Assembly: GCA_963735115.1 (NCBI GenBank)
Contig: CAVTJR010000001.1
Location: 1,364,001 to 1,428,000, forward strand
DNA from: JAKACA01 sp963735115
GTDB taxonomy: Bacteria; Actinomycetota; Acidimicrobiia; Acidimicrobiales; Bog-793
Reading direction: 5' to 3'
Length of the DNA: 64,000 nt
Both the position numbers and the translations under genes were made by a program. Positions 19,749 through 27,769 of the stretch are shown here, piece after piece. How positions within the stretch are numbered: position 1 is the first letter of the stretch; each line of letters starts with the position of its first letter. The notes under the pieces are model-generated. The model worked only from the letters and a program-made list of their open reading frames with translations, had not been told where the DNA came from and ran no database searches.

Positions 19749-20170
19749 ACCCCGTCTCCTCGAGGTCACGAAGAACGCCGTCGCGCCTGACCCGGAGGGC
19801 AGCGTCCTCTCGGCTATGCCTTGCGGAGAGCACTCGGACGCCGTCGACCGCGGGCGGTCAGGCATGCCGAGAGATGGGTCGCGCGGCCTCGGGATGTCCC
19901 TGTTGGTGTTGGTTACAAGGCCAGATCAGTTGGCGAATCAGTCCCCCTTCCGTCGGCATCACCGTGACGAGAGATGTCCCGACGTGGTGTCACCTCCCCG
20001 CCAGAAGTCGGGAGGTCCACCACTGATGGGGATCCACCAAACAGGTCAGGACGGGTTTCAGGTCGGTTCTGCCCGAGGACATCGACTGGGAGCCGCTTCC
20101 GGCGATGTGCGTGTGCCTCGGACGAGCTGTGCTGACCAGGCGGCTCGCTCCGGGCAGGATGGCACGTCGG
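19749..20170. other. Gene-free interval, nothing recognised
   Basis: About 420 bases between the VOC gene and the end of the sigma-factor gene. Open frames here have no family resemblance, and I see no repeat unit, RNA gene or clear terminator. Confidence 0.5.
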
Positions 20171-21349
20171 TTAGCCCGAGGCGTTGGCAGCCAGCTCCGT
20201 CAGCCGGCGTTCGAGAAAGCGTCGTTCGGCGCCGTCATCGGTGAGTGACCGCGCCCGACGATATGCGTCCCGTGCCTCCTCGGTCCGCCCGAGGCGGCGC
20301 AGGAGCTCGGCCCTTGTCGAGTGGAGGTAGCGGAAGTCCTCCAGACCGAGTTGGTCGACGATGCGAAGGGCAGCCTCAGGACCCTCGGTCTCGGCGACGG
20401 CGATGGCACGGTTCAGCTCGACTACGGGCGAACCGGTCAGGACCGAGAGCTCCTGGTACAGAGAGGCGATCCGCTCCCAGTCACAGGGTGTCTCGGCATG
20501 CAGTGAGGCGATGGCGGCCTGCAGGACGTAGGGTCCCCGGCCCCCTAGGGAGAGGGCACGATCGAGCTCGGCACGGCCGGCGGCGATCTGCTCGGGGCTC
20601 CACCGGGAGCGGTCCTGATCGTCGAGTAGGACGAGCTCCCCGTCGTCGAAACGGGCCTCACGACGAGAGTCGTGGAGGAGCATCATCGCAAGCAGCCCGT
20701 GGACCTCGGGGTCGTCTGCCAGCAGTTCCGCGAGGGCGCGTCCTAGCCACAGGGCTTCGGCTGCCAGCTCTTCCCGGCCGCCATAGCCCTCGTTGAAGAT
20801 GAGGTAGACGACGGCGAGGACGGCCTCGAGTCGTTCCCGGAGCAGGTGGCTCGGCGGCACCCGGAACGGGATCCGTGCCGCTTTGATCTTGCGCTTGGCG
20901 CGGACCAACCGCTGCGCCATGGTCCGTTCCGGCACGAGAAAGGCGCGGGCGATCTCGTCCGTGGTGAGCCCGCCCAGGGTGCGCAGCGTCAACGCCACTT
21001 GTGCCTCGACAGCGAGCGCCGGGTGGCAGCAGGTGAAGATGAGCTCGAGCCGCTCGTCGGGGAACGACGAGGCACCGACTGCCACCACAGTTGGGTTGTC
21101 TTCGGCCAAGAGGCCGGACTTGGCGGCGAGCACCCGATTTCGGCGGATGCGGTCAGTCGCCCGGTTCCGCGCCGTTGTCATCAGCCAGGCTCGCGGGTTG
21201 GCGGGCATCCCGTCGCGAGGCCATCTTTCGGCAGCGATGGCGAAGGCCTCCTGGGCGGCCTCCTCGGCGAGGTCAAAGTTGCCCAGGTAGCCGATCAAGC
21301 TGGCCAGGACCCTGCCCCACTCCTCGCGGAAGACTTGTTCGAGCGTCAC
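20171..21349 (-). CDS. ECF sigma factor (ECF42-like)
   Basis: Alternative sigma factor of 392 residues. Region 2 reads ASLIGYLGNFDLAEEAAQEAFAIAAERWP...PRAWLMTTARNRATDRIRR; region 4 reads EIARAFLVPERTMAQRLVRAKRKI. A long C-terminal extension (about residues 190-392) has TPR-like helices (LAAEALWLGRALAELLADDPEVHGLLAMMLLH), as in ECF42 (DUF6596) sigma factors. These are usually encoded beside a YCII/DGPF protein, and one is immediately upstream here with a GTGA stop-start overlap. Start GTG 21349 is set by that overlap. In characterised members the C-terminal extension is needed for activity; no anti-sigma gene is seen. Confidence 0.9.
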   Translation of the reverse strand: MTLEQVFREEWGRVLASLIGYLGNFDLAEEAAQEAFAIAAERWPRDGMPANPRAWLMTTARNRATDRIRRNRVLAAKSGLLAEDNPTVVAVGASSFPDERLELIFTCCHPALAVEAQVALTLRTLGGLTTDEIARAFLVPERTMAQRLVRAKRKIKAARIPFRVPPSHLLRERLEAVLAVVYLIFNEGYGGREELAAEALWLGRALAELLADDPEVHGLLAMMLLHDSRREARFDDGELVLLDDQDRSRWSPEQIAAGRAELDRALSLGGRGPYVLQAAIASLHAETPCDWERIASLYQELSVLTGSPVVELNRAIAVAETEGPEAALRIVDQLGLEDFRYLHSTRAELLRRLGRTEEARDAYRRARSLTDDGAERRFLERRLTELAANASG

Positions 21350-21708
21350 CTCCAAAATGCCTCCGAGGGTCGGATCTCGACGGCACCCCCGAACCGTGCT
21401 TGCGGGACGCGGGCGGCCACCTCGATGGCTGCGTCGAGGTCGTCCGCCTCGAGGACGAACCAGCCGCCGATGGCCTCCTTCATCCCGACGAAGGGGCCGT
21501 CGGTGGTCAGCGTCTTGCCGCCCTCGACCCGGACCGCCGTGGCGTTCTCGGGGAGCCCCAGGGGCAGACCGGCGGTCACGCCTGGCGTCTGGAGGAGGGT
21601 TCCGTAGTCGGCGCGGATCTGCTTCTGCTCCTCCTCGGAGAGTGCTTCCCACTGCTCGGAGCCCGGGAGCGGCGCTGTGCCCTGGTAGATCAGCATGACG
21701 TACTTCAT
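21346..21708 (-). CDS. YCII/DGPF-domain protein
   Basis: 120-residue ferredoxin-like-fold protein with the family's name motif LTTDGPFVGMKEAIGGWFVLEADDLDAAIE and the N-terminal KYVMLIYQG. The ATG at 21708 has GAGGAGG just upstream. It is translationally coupled to the ECF sigma gene that follows. DGPF proteins are the standard partners of ECF42 sigma factors, and their biochemical role is unknown. Confidence 0.9.
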   Translation of the reverse strand: MKYVMLIYQGTAPLPGSEQWEALSEEEQKQIRADYGTLLQTPGVTAGLPLGLPENATAVRVEGGKTLTTDGPFVGMKEAIGGWFVLEADDLDAAIEVAARVPQARFGGAVEIRPSEAFWR

Positions 21709-22117
21709 TCGCTTCCTCCTCGGTACTGGTTCCTTGAGACGAACGGCGAGCCCCGAAATCGACAGGGTGACGCCGAAATCTATGTCGGTTCCGCCGTATC
21801 GAGGCATCCCGTCCGGCGCGTCGACACCAACCAGAGGCCGGTGATGATCTCGCGCTGTTGGCGCTTGTCGCTTGGGTGAGGTCAGGCACGAGAAGGTGCT
21901 CTCCGCCTCAGCTTGTTCGCGCCGCACGTCGTTGTCTGTTAGACGGTGCCGACACGGCCGGCGCTTCCTCAAAGACCCGGACGCGGCGCTCGCCGGCGCC
22001 TGGGAAGGGGCGACCCGAAACCACTTACCCGCTGCCCGAAATCGAGCTCCGCAAACTCTCGCTCGCCAGCGCGCCGACTCACCGTCACAGCCAGTAGGGC
22101 TGCTGTCATCCCGAAGG
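21709..22117. other. Gene-free interval, nothing recognised
   Basis: About 410 bases between the divergent YCII and ArsR genes. It should hold the promoter of the YCII-sigma operon, but I cannot pick one out. The ArsR promoter lies at its right end. Confidence 0.5.
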
Positions 22118-22145
22118 TTGACACATGCCGATAGCGGAATATATT
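22118..22145 (+). promoter_or_regulatory. Consensus-like promoter of the ArsR-SRPBCC operon
   Basis: TTGACA at 22118-22123 and TATATT at 22140-22145 with a 16-base spacer. Seven bases after the -10 box is the G of GTG 22152, so transcription probably starts on the start codon itself (leaderless mRNA). This rules out the ATG at 22125, which lies inside the spacer. Confidence 0.75.
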
Positions 22146-22151
22146 AGACAA

Positions 22152-22490
22152 GTGGCCCGCGCCTCTACGACGTCGGATGTCTTCAACGCAATTGCCGAGG
22201 CACACCGTCGCGAGATTCTGGACACGCTGATGGCAGGCGAGAAGGCAGTCGGGGCGATCGTGAACGACCTCTCGATGTCCCAGCCTCAGGTTTCAAAACA
22301 CCTGCGGGTGCTCAGCGAGGTGGGACTCGTCAGGTGCCGGGCGGAGGGGCGTCGCCGGTTGTACCGCCTGGAACCCGCGCACCTTCGGCCGTTGCGCGAG
22401 TGGGTGGCCAAGTACGAGCAGGCGTGGAACGACCGGATGGACCGGTTGGATGACTACCTACAAGAGCTACAACAAGGAGAGCCGCAGTGA
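22152..22490 (+). CDS. ArsR-family winged-helix regulator
   Basis: 112 residues. The core reads SDVFNAIAEAHRREILDTLMAGEKAVGAIVNDLSMSQPQVSKHLRVLSEVGLVRCRAEGRRRLYRL, a textbook ArsR/SmtB fold but without the metal-binding cysteines of ArsR or SmtB. This subgroup is normally paired with an SRPBCC protein gene that overlaps or follows it, as here. The start is fixed by the promoter geometry: GTG 22152 coincides with the predicted +1. It probably represses its own operon. Confidence 0.9.
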   Translation: MARASTTSDVFNAIAEAHRREILDTLMAGEKAVGAIVNDLSMSQPQVSKHLRVLSEVGLVRCRAEGRRRLYRLEPAHLRPLREWVAKYEQAWNDRMDRLDDYLQELQQGEPQ

Positions 22491-22972
22491 CACCTCATCG
22501 GCATGGGTCCGCAGTCGTCGAATTCCCGAACGAGCTCGAGATCGTCACCACTCGAGAGTTCGACGCTCCGATCGAGCTCGTCTTCGACGTGTTGACGCAA
22601 CCGGAGCATGTGCGCCAATGGTTCGCTCCATTCGAAGACAAGGTGACGGTGTGCTCGATCGACCTGCGGGTCGGGGGGAACTACCACATTGTGTTCGTGA
22701 CGCCAGAGGGAACCGAGTGCTCGTTTCGTGGGACTTACCTAGAGATCGAGCGGCCGACCCGGATCGTCGACACGTGGCTGTTCGAAGGTTGGCCGGATGC
22801 GAAGGCGGTCGAGACGGTAGACCTGCACGAGACTGACGGAGTGACGAAGGTGAAGATGAACCTCGCGTTCCGTGACCAAGCTGGCCGTGACCACATGACC
22901 ACGACCGACGGCCAGGAAGACAGCTGGGACAAGATGGAGGATTACTTGAGGTCGCTGCTCGAACCAAAGTGA
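22487..22972 (+). CDS. SRPBCC (AHSA1-type) protein
   Basis: 161-residue Bet v1-fold protein: VTTREFDAPIELVFDVLTQPEHVRQWFAPF at the N-terminus, FRGTYLEIERPTRIVDTW in the middle, and WDKMEDYLRSLLEP as the closing helix. It is translated from a GTG that overlaps the ArsR stop (GTGA), with AAGGAG a few bases before. In this ArsR-SRPBCC pair the second protein is thought to bind the inducing ligand; the ligand is unknown. Confidence 0.9.
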   Translation: MTPHRHGSAVVEFPNELEIVTTREFDAPIELVFDVLTQPEHVRQWFAPFEDKVTVCSIDLRVGGNYHIVFVTPEGTECSFRGTYLEIERPTRIVDTWLFEGWPDAKAVETVDLHETDGVTKVKMNLAFRDQAGRDHMTTTDGQEDSWDKMEDYLRSLLEPK

Positions 22973-23187
22973 TCCGCCTCTGAGTAGTGAGGTTCGGGCC
23001 AAGAACTCAGTGCGTGGTTCGCGAGCGTGCCCGCCGCGCTTCCGATTGCCGGCGAGCTTCGGTCAGACCGCTCCCGCTGCTGCAGGCGAGAGCGGCCCGG
23101 AGCTCATCGCCCGGGGGCGCTTCGGGAACGGTCGCGGCTCAGAAGCACCGGGACGGTCCACAACGAGCCGGACCCTCCTTGAAACCC

Positions 23188-23241
23188 TTCGTCGAGTCGT
23201 TCAACGGCCGGTCACGAGACGAGCTACTCAACGTCGAGGAG
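23188..23241 (+). mobile_element. Scrap of an IS3-type transposase gene
   Basis: A short stretch translates to FVESFNGRSRDELLNVEE, the strongly conserved segment of the DDE integrase core of IS3/IS481-type transposases (FVESFNGRLRDELLN). Neither the rest of the transposase nor inverted repeats are visible, so only about 54 bases survive. It lies in the 340-base gap before the first peptidase S51 gene. The remainder of that gap shows nothing else. Confidence 0.7.
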
Positions 23242-23315
23242 TCGGCAGCGGGTCAGTGTCACGTTGAGAAATAGGCTCATCGGGCAGGGCGGCAATCGAA
23301 CCAAGAAAAGGGACT

Positions 23316-24044
23316 ATGAAACTTCTCCTCACTTCGTCTGGCATCACGAACACGAGCATCCACGACGCGCTTCTCGGGCTACTGGGCAAGCCGATTGAGG
23401 AGTCCAGCGCCCTCATCATTCCGACCGCGATATACCCCTTCCCCGGCGGTGCTGGCCACGCATGGGAGGCGATCTGTGGAAGGAGCAAGAGTCCCTTCGC
23501 CGGATTGGGTTGGAAGTCTTTGGGAGTGCTGGAGCTCTCCGTGCTGCCCAGCATCGACGAAGAGTGTTGGGTCCCGGCGGTCCAGGAGACCGACGCCCTG
23601 CTGGTTTGGGGAGGCGATCCAGTGTTCTTGTCGTACTGGATGCGGCGGTCCGGGCTCGCAGACGTCTTGCCGTCGCTGCCTAGCGACACGGTTTACCTGG
23701 GGGTGAGCGCCGGGAGCATCGCAGCAACCTCCACCTTTGCCGAGACTTACCGTGAACCGCGTCGCGGCAGCGGTGAAGCGCTCTCGACGGAAGACATCGT
23801 GTTCGATACACCCAATGGCGAACTTCGCATGATCCTGGTCAAGGCTCAGGGAGTCGGACTGGTTGATTTTGCGATCATTCCGCACGTAGACAACGCCGAT
23901 CACCAAGACATGGCCATCGCAGAACAATGGGCCGCGAGGATGCAGGCGCCGACGTACGCGATCGACGACCAGACCGCCATCAAGGTGACCGACGACAACG
24001 TCGAAGCCGTCTCCGAGGGGCACTGGAGGCTGTTTACCCCCTAG
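23316..24044 (+). CDS. Peptidase S51 (peptidase E-like) protein, paralogue 1
   Basis: Class I glutamine-amidotransferase-like serine peptidase of 242 residues. The nucleophile elbow is YLGVSAGSIAAT (Ser near 131). A conserved histidine lies in FAIIPHVDN. Family-typical sequence is also seen at the start (KLLLTSSGITN) and in DALLVWGGDPVFLSYWMRRSG. Peptidase E cleaves Asp-X dipeptides; cyanophycinase is a relative. A close paralogue lies 6 kb away on the opposite strand. Confidence 0.85.
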   Translation: MKLLLTSSGITNTSIHDALLGLLGKPIEESSALIIPTAIYPFPGGAGHAWEAICGRSKSPFAGLGWKSLGVLELSVLPSIDEECWVPAVQETDALLVWGGDPVFLSYWMRRSGLADVLPSLPSDTVYLGVSAGSIAATSTFAETYREPRRGSGEALSTEDIVFDTPNGELRMILVKAQGVGLVDFAIIPHVDNADHQDMAIAEQWAARMQAPTYAIDDQTAIKVTDDNVEAVSEGHWRLFTP

Positions 24045-24244
24045 TACCACGCCGCTCAGACTCTTTTTCCTGATCAACGGCTAATTCGGAACTTCGTGCT
24101 TACGTCGGGTCCTCCTCGATGAACATCTGCCTCCGTCGGAGAAGCCCTCCCGTGATCGTCACAAGTAGGTCGCGGTGACGACCCCACTCTCGCCCAAAGA
24201 TCAGCCACCGGCGCCCAGCCTGGGGTCGCCGCCTTAGTCGGCAC

Positions 24245-24934
24245 TCAGAGGATGAAATTCGCCTTTCCGTCCGGAGCTTGGTGAGTGGACCCTGAGGACC
24301 TGCGCATCGGCCACACCGGCGGTCCCCCTGGCAGCTCAAGCACACCCACGTGGACGAAGCCGAGCCGCTCGTACAGTGCCGCGCTGCGTTCACTGCTGGC
24401 CTCAAGGTACGTCGGCAGTCCGGCCGAGTCGGCTTTCTCAAGAGTCGGCTGCATGAGCGCAGTTCCCAAGCCCCGTCCCTGCAACGCACTGCGCACTCCG
24501 ACGAATCGGACGTAGTAGTGCGGCTCACGGAGGTGTCGCTCCTCCATCAGGCGCGCCACTCTTGTCGCGAGCAGCGATCGCGTCCCGAACGCCCGCACCC
24601 ACTTCAGCGTCTCCTTCCCCGTCAAGGACTTCGGAAACTCCCACGCGCCGGGAGGCAGCGCGGCCACCGCGCCGTCATACGCAGGAGTCGTCCACACGGT
24701 CCCCCCGTTTCGCAGAACGTACTGCTCCATCTCAGCCGCAAACACTGTCCGTAGCCGTGACTTCAGTCGCAGACTGCCCGGAAGCAACCAGGTATACACG
24801 GGGTCGTTGAGGAACGCCTCGGCCAGCACGCCCGCCAGCCGCGGGACGTCGTCGGCTGTCGCGGGCTGCAGGGCCAGTTGCTCGACCCTGGGTCTCACTG
24901 GCTCTGATCCGGCGGCTGGCGGCGGTACGGCCAT
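24245..24934 (-). CDS. GNAT-family N-acetyltransferase
   Basis: 229 residues. Acetyl-CoA-binding motif A reads FVGVRSALQGRGLGTALMQPTLEKAD (R/Q-x-x-G-x-G/A near residue 150). Motif B reads PTYLEASSERSAALYERLGFVHVG. The N-terminal part (LAEAFLNDPVYTWLLP) is typical of the subgroup often annotated as puromycin N-acetyltransferase-like. It is divergent from a TetR gene with a palindromic operator between, and is therefore the repressor's likely target. The substrate is unknown. Confidence 0.85.
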   Translation of the reverse strand: MAVPPPAAGSEPVRPRVEQLALQPATADDVPRLAGVLAEAFLNDPVYTWLLPGSLRLKSRLRTVFAAEMEQYVLRNGGTVWTTPAYDGAVAALPPGAWEFPKSLTGKETLKWVRAFGTRSLLATRVARLMEERHLREPHYYVRFVGVRSALQGRGLGTALMQPTLEKADSAGLPTYLEASSERSAALYERLGFVHVGVLELPGGPPVWPMRRSSGSTHQAPDGKANFIL

Positions 24935-24959
24935 CTGCTACCCCTCCCATTTGACCAAT

Positions 24960-24980
24960 GTGTAAGACACCGTCTTATAC
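24960..24980. promoter_or_regulatory. TetR operator between GNAT and TetR genes
   Basis: Half-sites GTGTAAGAC and GTCTTATAC surround the central ACC, with eight of nine positions paired. The right half overlaps TATACT (24976-24981), which with TTGACC (24951-24956) looks like the tetR promoter. Repressor bound here would block both directions. Confidence 0.7.
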
Positions 24981-24995
24981 TGTGTCCTAATCCGG

Positions 24996-25616
24996 ATGTC
25001 AACCTCGAATCGATCTACTCATCGCACCAAACTTCTCGAGGCGGCACGGGCGCTGCTGCGTGAGCGCACCTACGGGAACATCACCGCCCGCGATCTGGTC
25101 GCCGCATCGGACACGAACCTCGGATCCATCGGCTACCACTTCGGCTCGAAAGAGGCGCTCCTCAACGAAGCGATCGGACTCGCGCTCGAGGAGTGGGCCG
25201 ACGCGATCATCCACGCGACCCGCCCCGACTCAGGCCCCGGTCCACTGACGCTGACGAAGTCGCTACGGACCGTCCTCGACGAGTACGACTCGATCCGCCC
25301 CTACTACCACGCCTACATCGAAGCGCTCGCACGAAGCGCCCGCTCGCCGGAACTCCGCGCACAACTCGCCGCCCACTACAACCGCCAACGCGACCGTATC
25401 GCGGGCTGGCTCACCGACTCGCTCCCCGACACGATCGATCCCAACGACGCCCGCCACCTCGCGTCGCTGATGATCGCCACCGTCGACGGGCTGCTCATCC
25501 AGACGTTCATCGACGCTGACAACGCACCCACCAGCCAGGACCTCGCCGCCGCCACCGCCCAGAAGCTCCCTCCCGAACAAACCCACTTCGGCTCAGGCCG
25601 CGTGCCCCGAGCGTGA
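24996..25616 (+). CDS. TetR-family regulator
   Basis: 206 residues. The DNA-binding domain reads RTKLLEAARALLRERTYGNITARDLVAASDTNLGSIGYHFGSKEALLNEAI, a clear TetR_N. The C-terminal ligand domain is helical, with DARHLASLMIATVDGLLIQTFID near its end. The gene is divergent from a GNAT gene with a shared 21-base operator, which points to autorepression and control of the acetyltransferase. Confidence 0.9.
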   Translation: MSTSNRSTHRTKLLEAARALLRERTYGNITARDLVAASDTNLGSIGYHFGSKEALLNEAIGLALEEWADAIIHATRPDSGPGPLTLTKSLRTVLDEYDSIRPYYHAYIEALARSARSPELRAQLAAHYNRQRDRIAGWLTDSLPDTIDPNDARHLASLMIATVDGLLIQTFIDADNAPTSQDLAAATAQKLPPEQTHFGSGRVPRA

Positions 25617-25654
25617 TCCCACGCCCGAGGGTCCGGCGGTTGGGGCACGAAAGT

Positions 25655-25843
25655 GCTGTTGAACGGCGACGACGTTGTAGAATCCGACAACGTGAGTGGC
25701 GGTGGTGAGACTATGTTCGAACCCCTCCTGGCCCGCTGAACTGGGGTTATGCAGCGCGAGAGCCTGAGCTTGGGCAAATTTCGGGTGCCACATGGCTCGC
25801 CGCAAGGTCGGCGCCGGAAGTGATGAGACTACGTTCGAACCCC
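25655..25843 (+). repeat. Interspersed repeat copy R2 (units a + b)
   Basis: Unit a has the hairpin GTTGTAGAATCCGACAAC followed by GAGACTATGTTCGAACCCC (25713-25725 for the conserved end). Unit b follows immediately, with CTGGGGTTATGCAGCGCGAG and a second end at 25831-25843. The two ends are 118 bases apart. The b end touches a truncated thioesterase gene. Confidence 0.8.
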
Positions 25844-25923
25844 TGACTGGGCGTCACCGGAGTCGGACATGCCCCTACCCCCGAACGGCGAGACGGGGCT
25901 GGATCGACCCGGGGCGCACGCCC

Positions 25924-26112
25924 GTGCCGTTTGTCACTGCGTCATTCGACGTGAAGTTCCACCGCCCCACCCCGCTCGGTCCCACCGTCCGGCTCACCGC
26001 ATGGCCCCAAGATGTCGACCCGTCGCGGATTATCGTCAGATCCGAGGTAATCGTCGACGACAGGTTGAGGGCATCCATGACGGCGACGTGGGCTCGCTTC
26101 CGCCCTCGCTGA
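25924..26112 (+). pseudogene. C-terminal stub of a hotdog-fold thioesterase
   Basis: The last 62 codons before 26112 read VPFVTASFDVKFHRPTPLGP, then TVRLTAWPQDVDP and RASMTATWARF. This is the usual C-terminal half of PaaI-type hotdog thioesterases (central TASF-V-F-RP-PLG motif). The N-terminal half with the catalytic loop is missing. Upstream the sequence runs into repeat R2 within about 80 bases. The frame stays open into the repeat, but that part has no resemblance to the family. Confidence 0.65.
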
Positions 26113-26170
26113 GTAGGACACGCTCCAGCAGCAGCGTTGCCACCCGGCCTCCCGTCCGCTTATCCACAAG

Positions 26171-26379
26171 GTGCCGGTCAGGGGCGCGGATCAGGCGTCC
26201 TCGCCCCCAGTCCTCCTCGGCCGGGTCCAGTCGCTTCGGCTGATTCCGCCGATCTCGGGGGTTCGAACATCGTCATTTGCCTCGGTCGGCGAACGGTCGC
26301 GAGAAACCCCACCTACTACCAGGGCATTCGTTGTGATTCCTACAACGGAGTGGAGGTGATGAGACTATGTTCGAACCCC
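26171..26379 (+). repeat. Interspersed repeat copy R3 (full a unit with terminal inverted repeats)
   Basis: The core element 26258-26379 (122 bases) starts GGGGTTCGAACAT and ends ATGTTCGAACCCC, a perfect 13-base terminal inverted repeat. Inside are GTTGTGATTCCTACAAC (hairpin) and GGAGGTGATGAGAC. Similarity with R5 extends 85 bases further left. The best-preserved copy. Confidence 0.8.
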
Positions 26380-26428
26380 GTCCGAATCACTGCGAAGCGG
26401 GTCGGGCCCGACTTCTGTGCGGTAGGTG

Positions 26429-27769
26429 TCACACCGCAGCCATAAACAGCCGCCAGGGCTCAGGAATGCCCTTCAGCCGGCGGACCCCTCGATCGGTGAA
26501 TCGGACCGGTGACCCGGTTGAAAGGTCCTTGACGGTTGACGACACCAGGACCTCACCCGGCTCAGCCGTTGACTGCACCCGCTGGGCGATGTGAACGGCG
26601 ATGCCCATGATGTCGTCGCCAATGATTTCGATCTCACCGGCGTGGATGCCAGTCCGGATATCGATGTCGAGCGGTCTCAGTTCGTGCTGGATCGCACCGC
26701 TGCAGCGAAGTGCACGGATTGGACTGTCGAAGGTCGCGAGGACACCGTCCCCTGTGCTCTTCACGAATCGCGCAGCGAAGCGTCGCACCTGACGAGCGAC
26801 GATTTCGTTGTGCGACTCAAGCACGTCCTGCCAGCCGCGGTCGCCCAGGCGTTGGGCGCGATCCGTGGAATCGACAATGTCGGTGAACATGACTGTTGCC
26901 AGCTGACGTGTGGCATCTGGCACTGGTAGGTCGACCCCGAGAAAACCCCGAAGCTCAGCCAACACGGTGTCCTGGGCCTCGAAGAAGGGTAGGTGATCGG
27001 CACCGGGCAACTCCAGTAGTCGACCGTTGGGCAGCCGCTCTGCCATGTACCGGCTGGCGTTCACGTCGCTCATCCGATCACCTTTGCTGTGCAGAAGAAG
27101 AACCGGCACTCGAACCGTAGGGAGAAGAGAGCGGATATCCAGATCGGGGATCGACTTCAGGCTGCAGACCAGCTCGGCTGGGCTATTGGCGGCGCGGCTC
27201 AACCGTGTCCACCACCGAACCCCATCCGGATCCTTGCCGACACTTGGTGCTATGTGTCCAAACAGATGGGCCATCGGCCCGTCACTTTCATAAGGCGAAC
27301 GAAGCTGGCTGAGCAATTGAGAATAGACATCTCTTGTAGTCCCCCAGGGGTAGTCGGGTTCGTCCTTGAACGTCGTCGGGTGGGAGCCGAAGGTGGCGAT
27401 GGCGGAGATGCGATCCGGGCGCGTGGCGGCGAAAAGCAGCGCCACCCGCCCGCTCAGGTGCCCGGCGAACAAGGCGGCTCGCCGGGAACCAACCGCGTCC
27501 AGGACGCCGCCGATGTCATCCAACCAGTCGTCCGTCGTGCGGCGCATGGGTCCGCGGTCCGACAATCCGGTGCCTCGATGGTCGAACAGGATCAGTCGGC
27601 AGAACGAGGACAGGGAGTGAAAGAAGCGGCTCACAGCGGGATGTTCCCAGAGCAAATCGAGGTGACTGGGCCAACCGAGGTGGAAGATGAGGTCAGGTCC
27701 CTCTCCCAGAGTCTGGAAGGCCACAGAAGCCTTGCCGACCCGGGTATAGCGGACGGAAGGGGTCTCCAT
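26429..27769 (-). CDS. Alpha/beta-hydrolase fused to class III adenylate/guanylate cyclase
   Basis: 446 residues. Residues 1-270 form an alpha/beta-hydrolase fold (LILFDHRGTGLSDRG; RVPVLLLHSKGDRMS; GADHLPFF). Residues 285-445 form a class III cyclase domain with metal aspartates in VMFTDIVDSTDRAQRLGD and KSTGDGVLATFDSP, and IRTGIHAGEIE. The nucleophile elbow of the hydrolase reads FAGHLSGRVAL, where relatives have G-x-S-E-G-G, so the canonical serine seems displaced or lost and this half may only sense a ligand. The ATG overlaps the stop of the upstream VOC gene (TAATG), implying coupled translation. Such fusions are common in actinobacteria; the signal sensed is unknown. Confidence 0.85.
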   Translation of the reverse strand: METPSVRYTRVGKASVAFQTLGEGPDLIFHLGWPSHLDLLWEHPAVSRFFHSLSSFCRLILFDHRGTGLSDRGPMRRTTDDWLDDIGGVLDAVGSRRAALFAGHLSGRVALLFAATRPDRISAIATFGSHPTTFKDEPDYPWGTTRDVYSQLLSQLRSPYESDGPMAHLFGHIAPSVGKDPDGVRWWTRLSRAANSPAELVCSLKSIPDLDIRSLLPTVRVPVLLLHSKGDRMSDVNASRYMAERLPNGRLLELPGADHLPFFEAQDTVLAELRGFLGVDLPVPDATRQLATVMFTDIVDSTDRAQRLGDRGWQDVLESHNEIVARQVRRFAARFVKSTGDGVLATFDSPIRALRCSGAIQHELRPLDIDIRTGIHAGEIEIIGDDIMGIAVHIAQRVQSTAEPGEVLVSSTVKDLSTGSPVRFTDRGVRRLKGIPEPWRLFMAAV

